Shown here piece after piece: positions 42,075 through 50,005 of a stretch of 54,028 bases of DNA. The DNA is from Claveliimonas sp034178805 (GTDB taxonomy: Bacteria; Bacillota; Clostridia; Lachnospirales; Lachnospiraceae), in the NCBI RefSeq assembly GCF_050314255.1, contig NZ_JBNPMZ010000020.1:1-54028 (forward strand), read 5' to 3'. Every line of letters begins with the position of its first letter. Positions within the stretch are counted from its first letter, which is position 1. A program made the translations under genes and the position numbers. The notes below the pieces were generated by a model. It searched no databases and had not been told where the DNA came from. It was given only the letters and a program-made list of their open reading frames with translations.

Positions 42075-43925
42075 TTACAAGAGCTTCTTCAAAAACTCAA
42101 TCTCTTCCTTCAATTCTTTTCCGGCATCCGTATCCCCTACCATCACGCGATGTTTTTCCGTCTCAACCACCGTTGTCGTGGAAATAATATCCGCATTATT
42201 TTCCAGTGCCTTCTCCACACTTTCAAATGGCTGATGTGCCTTGATACGAAGGCCATGGGAACTATAGATCAGTGTATAACCTGCAATTCCGGTCACCTCA
42301 TGGTAAGCTTTGCTTAATCCTCCATCAATGACGATCAGTTTTCCATTTCCTCTTACCGGTTCTTCGCCTTTACCGGTCTTTACAGGGGTATGCCCGTTAA
42401 TAATATGGCAGTTGTCGGAATAAAGCCCGAATTCCCTTAAAATCATATTACAGGTTTTTTCTGTATAATAATGACGATAGTATGGATTTACCTCCTCCGT
42501 CCATGCAGACTTATCTTTTATAAAAGAACGCTCAAATGTCTTCATATTTCGTCCGGAAAGGGGAGACTTCCTGCCGCACCACAGATACCACATAAAGTCC
42601 AGATCCCGCTGTTTTGGATTCTCCGTGTGAGCTCTTCGTGCCACCTTCTCGGCATAATCCAGATATGCCTTGCCAAGATATGTCTTTCCGTGAAGCTCGA
42701 TTCCATCGAAATTTCCCTGTTCATCCAGGGGAATACATCCATGATATAAAAGGTTCCCATTATAGCATTTGTACATGCTGCCCTTCTCATACAGGAAATC
42801 CACATGCTTCTGAAGCCTCTGGCTGTTCAGGAAAGCAAACTTGAGTCCTTCCATCACATCCTCTTCCTCTTCCGTCAGCCGATACGGATCTTCCTTATCT
42901 ATGGTAGGAAAATATACGTCCTCCATCTCATAAACCTTATCCTCACATTCAACCGTCTTGTGTTCATAGTCGATCTTATGAAGGAGTCTTCTTGATTCCA
43001 TCTTATATTCCGGATGCCGCTTAATGATCTGTCCTTCCAGCTTAAAGAAAATAACCGTGATTGCCTTCAGTGCCGCCTCCATCGGCGGCAGTTCCTTATA
43101 TACCCGCTCCGCAAAGAGCACCAGCGGACGAAGGCTGATTCCATACCCGTTTTCCATAATCTGGAAGCACTGATATTTAATATTGTTTCTCACAACCATG
43201 GCAATACATGCTTCGCTTCCAACGGCAGCTCCCATCCAGAGAATATCATGATTTCCCCACTCAATATCCAGAGAATGGTATTCCATCAGGAGATCCAGAA
43301 TCTTATCCGCACTGTCTCCCCTGTCAAAAATGTCTCCCACTATATGGAGATGATCCACTGCCAGACGCTTGATCAGATCTGACAGCGTAATAATAAATTC
43401 CTCCGAATTGTGAATGCCGATGATGGTGTCCAGGATTTTCTTATGATAATTATACTGATTGCCATCCTCATCCGGCATAAAATGCAGAAGCTCATCAATA
43501 ATATAACCAAATTCCTTCGGCATAGCTTTACGAACCTTCGACCTTGTATATTTGGAAGAAAGTGTCTTTGCAAGTTCAATCAGATAATTCAGCACTGTAC
43601 GATACCATTCCTCTGATAAAAGCCCCTGCTCCCTCTTCCTGCTCAGCACTTCACGGGGATAATAAATCAGCGTACAGAGTTCATCCCTCTCCCTGTCACT
43701 TAGGGAATCCTCCCACAACATATTTACTTTCTCCCGGATAACACCGGAGCAGTTATTCATAATATGCATAAATGCCTCATATTCCCCATGAAGATCACTC
43801 ATAAAATGTTCTGTTCCCTTCGGGAGATTAATAATAGCATTTAAATTTATAATCTCTTCGCACAAAGCCTGCTTCGTAGGATATTTTTCCTTCACAAACT
43901 TCATCCAGACTTTTTTTTCTTCCAC
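42075..43925 (-). CDS. fbp: fructose-1,6-bisphosphatase class III
   Basis: A 616-residue calcineurin-fold phosphatase that makes fructose 6-phosphate in gluconeogenesis. Seen: FMSDLHGEYEAF (about 43), VGDIFDRGDSADKILDLL, EWGNHDILWMGA, NGHTPVKTGKGEEP, VIDGGLSKAYH. Length is near the Bacillus enzyme (about 640). The start is probably the GTG at 43925 with AAGGAAGG 8 bases upstream; an ATG at 43904 is possible. Single-gene unit. Confidence 0.93.
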   Translation of the reverse strand: MEEKKVWMKFVKEKYPTKQALCEEIINLNAIINLPKGTEHFMSDLHGEYEAFMHIMNNCSGVIREKVNMLWEDSLSDRERDELCTLIYYPREVLSRKREQGLLSEEWYRTVLNYLIELAKTLSSKYTRSKVRKAMPKEFGYIIDELLHFMPDEDGNQYNYHKKILDTIIGIHNSEEFIITLSDLIKRLAVDHLHIVGDIFDRGDSADKILDLLMEYHSLDIEWGNHDILWMGAAVGSEACIAMVVRNNIKYQCFQIMENGYGISLRPLVLFAERVYKELPPMEAALKAITVIFFKLEGQIIKRHPEYKMESRRLLHKIDYEHKTVECEDKVYEMEDVYFPTIDKEDPYRLTEEEEDVMEGLKFAFLNSQRLQKHVDFLYEKGSMYKCYNGNLLYHGCIPLDEQGNFDGIELHGKTYLGKAYLDYAEKVARRAHTENPKQRDLDFMWYLWCGRKSPLSGRNMKTFERSFIKDKSAWTEEVNPYYRHYYTEKTCNMILREFGLYSDNCHIINGHTPVKTGKGEEPVRGNGKLIVIDGGLSKAYHEVTGIAGYTLIYSSHGLRIKAHQPFESVEKALENNADIISTTTVVETEKHRVMVGDTDAGKELKEEIEFLKKLL

Positions 43926-43969
43926 GCCTGCCACCTTCCTTGTCGTTATTATTACTTTCACTATACCAT

Positions 43970-44008
43970 AAAAAGGAAGCGTTGCCCACCAGGCATCGCT
44001 TCCTTTTT
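43970..44008. terminator. terminator after the alpha/beta hydrolase gene
   Basis: aaaaaggaagcg pairs with cgcttccttttt; the inner tgcc/ggca stem continues it. T-runs exist on both strands, but genes read minus on both sides, so it serves the hydrolase gene ending at 44040. Confidence 0.85.
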
Positions 44009-44039
44009 ATGATCCTTCTTCAATTATCTTGCTTTGTCT

Positions 44040-44837
44040 TTATTCAGCCAGTTTCAGAGTTCCCAGTATACAGATTGAAAACTCCAAAGCCAGATCATAA
44101 GGAAGGTTATGCCCTCCCGGATAAAAAACAACAGGCTTTCCCATTATTTCAGCAAGGCGATAAGCCTCCTGCACATATGCTGTATTGCCACTTTTCTCAC
44201 CTGCAGCTACTGTAATCTTCCCTGCCTCTTTACACATCTTCTCCAGATCAGGCTGATATGCAAGAATCCCCGGAATCTCCGCCGTGAATGCATATTCTAT
44301 ATTACTGAATTCCCGGAATGATACCTCTTCCGGTTTCTTCGGACTTCTCGGATCCGGTGAACCAATATGTTCAGAAAAACGAAGCAACGCTGTATTGTAT
44401 TTTCTCTTTTCAATCAGTTGCCCTATCTCTTCTGCCCATTTTCGAAATGCTTCATCTTCCTCCAGCATATGCCCCAGCATTGCCGGTTCGTACATAATCA
44501 GATGTCTGATCCTGTCAGGGTATTTCTGCAAAAAATACTCTCCAATCACTGCGCCTGCACTTGCACCCACAATACTGACTTTTTCAATACCAAGAACATC
44601 CAGAAGGCTCCGTATATCCTCAGCCTGATCCTCCATATGGAATTCCTTCATATTCTCTGATTTGCTCCGGGAATACCCTCTCCGATCATAACAGATCACC
44701 TGATAATACCGGGACAGAATATGCGCTGCCTGCTCATAAAGCCCCGCATCAACAATCACGCCATGAATGAGTAATAGCGGCTCACCTTCCCCATATATTT
44801 CATAATAAAGTTTTCTGTAATCTCTTTCCAAAAACAT
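44040..44837 (-). CDS. alpha/beta hydrolase
   Basis: A 265-residue alpha/beta-hydrolase-fold protein. Seen: oxyanion region LLLIHGVIVDAG, YDRRGYSRS, nucleophile elbow VGASAGAVIGEY (Ser about 105), and C-terminal YPGGHNLPYD with the catalytic His. The substrate is unknown. The Cys-free cytoplasmic sequence and lack of signal argue for an internal esterase or hydrolase. It is divergent from the phosphopantetheinyl transferase gene. Confidence 0.87.
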   Translation of the reverse strand: MFLERDYRKLYYEIYGEGEPLLLIHGVIVDAGLYEQAAHILSRYYQVICYDRRGYSRSKSENMKEFHMEDQAEDIRSLLDVLGIEKVSIVGASAGAVIGEYFLQKYPDRIRHLIMYEPAMLGHMLEEDEAFRKWAEEIGQLIEKRKYNTALLRFSEHIGSPDPRSPKKPEEVSFREFSNIEYAFTAEIPGILAYQPDLEKMCKEAGKITVAAGEKSGNTAYVQEAYRLAEIMGKPVVFYPGGHNLPYDLALEFSICILGTLKLAE

Positions 44838-44950
44838 TTCGATTCACCACCGTTTCATATTTTAAACATCGTTTCTACTATGATTTTCCTCTACGTAGTA
44901 TTATAATACAGACAAAACAAACCGGCACACATTAAGAGGAGGAACAGGCA

Positions 44951-45586
44951 ATGCCCACCATTTACTACTCATATTATACACCATTTTCTGATTCTGTCCC
45001 CGCCATCAGCAAACAGGAACATGCACTCGGACGCGAGTTGCTTGCCCGCGGGATACAGGAACTCTTTCAGCTTCCGCTGACATGCGGGGAAATCAATGCC
45101 GCCTTAAAATACGATGTAAATGGAAAACCTTATCTTCCGGGACATCCGGAAATCTGTTTCAACATCACCCACTGCAATCAGCTGGTCTCATGCGCATTCC
45201 ACAACAGCCCTATTGGTATTGATGCCGAAAATCCCGGCTATTTTCCGGAGGTTTTAATCAACCGTGCTTTGTCTGAAAAGGAAAAATGCTTCCTTCAATC
45301 CAAAAGCACTTCCATTTCCGAAAGAGAGGAATGGTTCTATCGCCTCTGGACGCTGAAAGAAGCATATGTAAAGAAATCAGGAATCGGCGTTGACACCGAT
45401 CTGACCAACTTTTCATTCTCCTTTACAAATAGCGGAGACCTTTTCTCCGTCATTTGTTCAGACTCCACCGTCTCATGCTATCAGACGCAATTGTCACATG
45501 GACAGATTCTGTCCGTCTGCTATGAAGATAACGGAGAGCCCATTAAGCTCGTTTCTTGCTCTCAGCTGCACGAACCGCTGAGATAA
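44951..45586 (+). CDS. 4'-phosphopantetheinyl transferase, Sfp type
   Basis: A 211-residue enzyme that moves phosphopantetheine from CoA to carrier proteins. Seen: NITHCNQLVSCAF, the Mg-binding GIDAEN at 89-94 and WTLKEAYVKKSG at 133-144. AGAGGAGG lies before the ATG. No polyketide or peptide synthetase is nearby; many Lachnospiraceae carry such a gene alone. Its 3' end overlaps the convergent pta remnant by 44 bp. Confidence 0.92.
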   Translation: MPTIYYSYYTPFSDSVPAISKQEHALGRELLARGIQELFQLPLTCGEINAALKYDVNGKPYLPGHPEICFNITHCNQLVSCAFHNSPIGIDAENPGYFPEVLINRALSEKEKCFLQSKSTSISEREEWFYRLWTLKEAYVKKSGIGVDTDLTNFSFSFTNSGDLFSVICSDSTVSCYQTQLSHGQILSVCYEDNGEPIKLVSCSQLHEPLR

Positions 45587-46274
45587 CGACATTTCCTTTA
45601 ATCTCAGATACCGGTGCTCCTCTGGAACAGTCACACACAATACTGTTAAAGCCCTGGAGCATCGGTCCGTATGCATTCGCATGACCAAATTGCTGAATCA
45701 GCTTCACTGCTGTATTTCCAACATTCAGATCCGGCCAAATCAATACATTAGCTTTTCCGGCAACTTTGCTTTCACGCTTTACTTTCTTCTCTGCAACTGC
45801 AGGGACGATTGCGGCATCCAGCTGGAATTCTCCGTCAATCGCCAGGTCCGGACGAAGCTCATTCGCAATCTTTAACGCATCTGTCACTTTATCAATCAGC
45901 TCTCCCTGACCGCTGCCAAGTGTGGAATAACAAACCATGGCACACCTTGACTCCCAGCCGAGAAGTTCCTGCACGGTATCACACGCAGAGATGGCAATAC
46001 TTGCCAGCTGCTCGGCATTCGGATTCGTGCAGACTGCACTGTCACCAACTGCCAGAAGGGAGCCTTCACTTCCTTCATATCCCGGAATGTCAGCCAGACC
46101 AATGCTGGAAATGGTGCTGATTCCCGGTTTCATGCCGATGATCATCTGACCTGCCAAAAGCACGTCACCTGTTGTATTGTCGATTCCTGCAAATGTAACA
46201 TCTGCCTCACCAACTCTCTGCATAGCCATTGCATAATACAATGGATCCTGCATGCATGAAGATGTACGCCCCGG
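45543..46274 (-). pseudogene. phosphate acetyl/butyryltransferase, C-terminal remnant
   Basis: Reads clear PTA/PTB sequence: GRTSSCMQDPLYYAMAMQRVG, EADVTFAGIDNTTGDVLLAG, GDSAVCTNPNAEQLA, DGEFQLDAAIVP, KANVLIWPDLNVGNTAVKL, QGFNSIVCDCSRGAPV. About 240 of the usual 325-335 residues are present, so the N-terminal ~90 are missing. The part upstream is a butyrate-kinase fragment in another frame. An ATG at 46253 opens this frame but has no ribosome site, so a working enzyme is unlikely. Confidence 0.82.
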
Positions 46275-46726
46275 TATACTCCTTTGATACCGGTCAACCG
46301 CGCCAGATCCTGAAGTTCATCAACATCCGGCGGATTTACTACATAGGCTTTCGCACCATATTTTTCTGCAAATTCATTGGCAATGCTTGGTACCAGACAT
46401 GCCGGATGAATCACTCCATTGGCTGCATTAATAGAATGTTCAAGCACCAGCTCATCAATTTCATAGGTACCTCCATCCATGGCAAGCAGACCTCCGCCAC
46501 GTCCTACACATGCATCCAGACCTTCCAGATCCACCTGGTTATCCTTCAGCAGATTTTCAATAGTTTCTTTTCGATATGTAAGCTGCTCTCCCAGTGTTTT
46601 ATACTGTGCCAGAATCTCAGCATCATGACTGACATTTGCAGAATACAGCTTTTTCTCTCCCTCGAACAGTGCAATCTTTGTAGAGGTGGAACCAGGGTTT
46701 ACCGTAAATACTTTATAAGTGTTCAT
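46275..46726 (-). pseudogene. butyrate kinase, N-terminal remnant fused to pta fragment
   Basis: The ATG at 46726 starts a normal acetokinase-family protein of the Buk type: VFTVNPGSTSTKIALFEGE, ACVGRGGGLLAMDGGTYEID, HPACLVPSIANEFAEKYG, VNPPDVDELQDLARLTGIKGVY. Homology stops at about residue 150 of an expected ~355; after that the DNA switches to phosphotransacetylase sequence in a different frame, so the frame runs on as nonsense to 46142. It follows the MFS gene by 12 bp. Probably inactive. Confidence 0.85.
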
Positions 46727-46738
46727 AATCCTGTCCCT

Positions 46739-47992
46739 TTATTTTCTGCATTTCTCTTCTTCAGCCTTTACAAATCCTGGTTTTGCAAGAAGTGCAAAAG
46801 CAATTAAACCTACTAACATCAGCACCGCACCACAGATATATGGAATTCTGTAGCTTCCTGTCATTCCATAGAAGATAGCAAAGAATGCCGGTCCAACTGC
46901 TCCAACCGTCTGAATCATCGGCTGAATAATTCCATATCCGTTTGCAAAGCTGTCTCCAAATTCCTCGATACATAAGGATGCCGGCCAGTTAGCTGCACCA
47001 CCTACAACCATACCGATGCATACCAGTGAGAGCCATACACATACCGTATTGCCTGTAAGATTCAGAACCATTGCAAGGATACCAAATACATAAGAAGTAT
47101 AAGCCGCTTTTCTTGCTCCAATCTTGGAATCAAGAACACCACACATATAGGAACCCGGCAGTGCAAGAAGACCTGATGCAAGCATCATCATTCCGGCTGT
47201 TCCCGGATCAAAGCCAATTTCAAGAAGTCTTGGAAACAACTGTACCATTAATCCACTTGCAAATAAAAGCTGTAATCCTAATGTAACTCCATGAATCCAA
47301 ACCTGCGGAGTTGTAAGTAATTTCTTAGTTGTCCATATACTTTCTGTATTAATTCCTTTTTCTTCTGCTCCCTCAATCTTCATTCCATTATCCGGAACAA
47401 ATCCTTTATCAGCCGGATTATCTGCAAGAAATACTACAAGAATAATCAATGCTACAACAAAGACTGCGATAAACGGAACAAAACCACCAAGAGCACCCAT
47501 AGCTGCATAACCAGCCTGATACATCATTGTAGCGACACCGGAGCAAAGCGGAATACCCATTGTTACAATTCCCATAATGATACCTTTTCTCTTCGGGAAC
47601 CATCTTGCAATCAGAACCGGTGCTAACTGATAGCCAAGTGCACATGAAATACCATTTGCAATAATCAGGCAAACTGCAAACAACCATAAGTTTGTTGTTA
47701 CGCCCATTCCAACAACACCTGCGATCCAGATAAGACCACAAACAATACTTAACTTTTTAGCGGATGCCTTTGTTGATAACTTACCAAAAACAAATCCGGC
47801 AACTACATTTGCGATTGCACCAAGAGAGATAAAGCTTGTCAGCATTGCTGCATTCCATCCTCTCAGCTCTGATAATGTTCCAGATGCTGCGTTCATCGCA
47901 CTACCTACAGCTGTAGCAGTAAAATATGCAAGAAAACCATAAAGAATCAGTGCCCAGCCTTTTCCATAACCTTTCTTAACCTTCGTTTCCAT
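46739..47992 (-). CDS. MFS transporter, OFA (oxalate/formate antiporter-like) family
   Basis: A 417-residue protein with 12 membrane segments. Seen: GWNAAMLTSFISLGAIANVVAGF and the MFS loop FGKLSTKASAKK, GYQLAPVLIARWFPKRKGIIMG, and second-half PGSYMCGVLDSKIGARK. The OFA family exchanges small carboxylates. Being placed before buk and pta remnants hints at a carboxylate, for example butyrate or acetate, but this is inference. AAAGGA precedes the ATG. Confidence 0.87.
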   Translation of the reverse strand: METKVKKGYGKGWALILYGFLAYFTATAVGSAMNAASGTLSELRGWNAAMLTSFISLGAIANVVAGFVFGKLSTKASAKKLSIVCGLIWIAGVVGMGVTTNLWLFAVCLIIANGISCALGYQLAPVLIARWFPKRKGIIMGIVTMGIPLCSGVATMMYQAGYAAMGALGGFVPFIAVFVVALIILVVFLADNPADKGFVPDNGMKIEGAEEKGINTESIWTTKKLLTTPQVWIHGVTLGLQLLFASGLMVQLFPRLLEIGFDPGTAGMMMLASGLLALPGSYMCGVLDSKIGARKAAYTSYVFGILAMVLNLTGNTVCVWLSLVCIGMVVGGAANWPASLCIEEFGDSFANGYGIIQPMIQTVGAVGPAFFAIFYGMTGSYRIPYICGAVLMLVGLIAFALLAKPGFVKAEEEKCRK

Positions 47993-48057
47993 ATCTCTTT
48001 TCCTTTCTGTGTAACCTTTTTTCTTTAGAGTTAAATCGCGATTTCTTTCTTGACCTT

Positions 48058-48086
48058 AGAATATAAAATTCCAGTCTTTTCCTCAA
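48058..48086 (-). promoter_or_regulatory. promoter of the MFS gene
   Basis: Minus strand: TTGAGG (48086-48081), 17-base spacer, TATTCT (48063-48058), 65 bp before the ATG. Upstream is a small hairpin (tttccg...cggaaa near 48097-48115). Confidence 0.55.
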
Positions 48087-48137
48087 CTTCTCTATTTCCG
48101 CATGTATACGGAAAAAAGAAGTCAAAAAATCAGATAT

Positions 48138-48194
48138 AGAAAACGGTCAGCTCTGAGCTATTTTGCATGAAAATGCAAAACAGCCGACTGACCG
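48138..48194 (-). terminator. probable terminator of the MATE operon
   Basis: Minus strand: CGGTCAG pairs with CTGACCG, with inner TCGGCT/AGCTCAGAG and GTTTTGCAT/ATGCAAAAT stems, followed by TTTTCTATAT. The T-run is short, so it may be moderate. It lies 24 bp past the second MATE stop. Confidence 0.65.
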
Positions 48195-48217
48195 AAAAGG
48201 TATCTAACCAGGCAATA

Positions 48218-49981
48218 TCATATAGCTAACTTCACAATTAAATTATTTATATTCAAAGAATTCACATATTTCATATCATTCGCAAGGGAAAAAACCATAC
48301 TGAAACCAAGATATTTCTCCTGGTCTTCCTTATTGGAATGCTTCCGGCTTTCCTGTGCACTGATATTCAGGCAGTTATCCCTGGTTCGAATCGTAAGCTC
48401 ATCTTCCGTCCTAATCAGTCTCATCTCAAGGAAACGCCTTCTCTTCCCAAAACGATGCTCTAAAATACCATTTTCTACGATTGTCGTGGATAATTCTTCA
48501 AAAAACAAATGAGTATAATAACTTTCTTTTTCCTGTATATGGTTTCGATAAAGAAATTCATCTACTTTTTCCAGTAATCCTGATATATGCTCTTTTTCTG
48601 TAATAAGCACACTCATCTCATCCAGAATATTTTCTGTTCCAAAATCTTCCTTCATAAAGACTGAAATCAGTTTCACCGTAACTGCCATCAGAATTTCCGT
48701 TGCAGGAATTGCAAACCAGATGCCCTTAATTCCCCAGAATATGGAGAACAGCCAACTCAGGAATATGATATACACCATTCGCTGAACCACATTCAGCACA
48801 TGCGTAATTGTAACCTTTCCCAATCCCTGGAAATAAGACAGATAAAATTCATTATAAGCTAAAAACGGTAAGCTCACAGCATGTGCCCGCAATACCATGA
48901 CTGCCATTGCATAAGATGCTGAATCTGTCTTCACATATGCTGCCGTTATGTATGGTGCCGCAAAATAATACAACACCGCCAGACCTGCCACTCCGACGCA
49001 GATATATTTAAAACATACTTTCTTCATCCTTTCAGCCGAATTTTTATCCATTTCTCCTACAAAAATTCCCGTAAGGAGCAGCGCTGCGCCAGCAATTCCG
49101 ACTCCCACACTTTCTACAACATACCTGGTATTAATCTCCACCGACATCGCAACCATGGCCGCACTGCCGGCAGCAGCTATGATCATACGATTAATAATAA
49201 CAGGACGAATAGTATTACACACTCTTTTTGTTGCTTTCGGAAGTCCCTGATAAATATTTTCAAATAAAGTGCGGATATCCACTCTGCACCAGCCAATATT
49301 TATCAGCGCATTCTTTTTCAGCAGAGATGACAGCAGAATGAGTGCAGCTACGTAATAGCTGAATGCCGTTGCGATTCCCATTCCCATCATTCCGCCTTTA
49401 AATACAAATACATTCAAAAGATCGCCCGCAATATCCGCTATTGTCATTGCCACTATGGAAATTGTTATTTTTGAATTTTCTCCGTTCAACTGCACAATTG
49501 GTACCAGTATTGCAGCAAAAATGTATGGGACTGCACCTGTCATAAAACCGAAAATATAACCTGCAGCTTTTGCATGCAGCTCCTGATCTGTTCTTGGTGC
49601 TCCGAGTAAGGCTGCAATCTCATCCGGAAACAGAAGACCAATTGCGGTTGCAATAACCGAGATGACTAATGCTGTCATCATCGTCATATACCAGTTTTTT
49701 CGTGCTTCTTCTACCATTCCTTTCCCAAGCTGCTTTCCGCCGGTACTCTGATAGCCTGATGCCAGCACTCCGGAAAAAATAGTAAGGATCGTAAATATGG
49801 GACCGGCGATTCCATTTGCCGCAAGAGCAATATCTCCCAGATATTTCCCGATTATGACTCCATCTATCATATATGTTATCGCACCCGCCAGTTCCATCAT
49901 GACCAGGCCAAATGCAATCTGCAAAATCATTTTTGAAATGAGGGGATTGCTTCCCCGCTTATTTTCTGTTATCTTTTTCAC
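48218..49981 (-). CDS. MATE family transporter with degenerate C-terminal GHKL (anti-sigma-like) domain
   Basis: A 587-residue fusion. Residues about 15-440 are a MATE/NorM-type transporter with 12 segments (ITYMIDGVIIGKYLGDIALAANG; RVCNTIRPVIINR). The last ~145 residues align with the GHKL ATPase tail of its paralog at 51964, but key residues are changed: the N-box reads FFEELSTTIVENG (Asn to Thr), the G1 region TRDNCLNIS lacks the PFD motif, and G2 reads YLGFSMV without GxGxR. It may have lost ATP binding. Start is probably GTG at 49981 with a weak ribosome site. It lies 24 bp after the phosphoesterase gene. Confidence 0.85.
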   Translation of the reverse strand: MKKITENKRGSNPLISKMILQIAFGLVMMELAGAITYMIDGVIIGKYLGDIALAANGIAGPIFTILTIFSGVLASGYQSTGGKQLGKGMVEEARKNWYMTMMTALVISVIATAIGLLFPDEIAALLGAPRTDQELHAKAAGYIFGFMTGAVPYIFAAILVPIVQLNGENSKITISIVAMTIADIAGDLLNVFVFKGGMMGMGIATAFSYYVAALILLSSLLKKNALINIGWCRVDIRTLFENIYQGLPKATKRVCNTIRPVIINRMIIAAAGSAAMVAMSVEINTRYVVESVGVGIAGAALLLTGIFVGEMDKNSAERMKKVCFKYICVGVAGLAVLYYFAAPYITAAYVKTDSASYAMAVMVLRAHAVSLPFLAYNEFYLSYFQGLGKVTITHVLNVVQRMVYIIFLSWLFSIFWGIKGIWFAIPATEILMAVTVKLISVFMKEDFGTENILDEMSVLITEKEHISGLLEKVDEFLYRNHIQEKESYYTHLFFEELSTTIVENGILEHRFGKRRRFLEMRLIRTEDELTIRTRDNCLNISAQESRKHSNKEDQEKYLGFSMVFSLANDMKYVNSLNINNLIVKLAI

Positions 49982-50005
49982 TGCTATCTTTCTCTTTCAA
50001 CTAAA

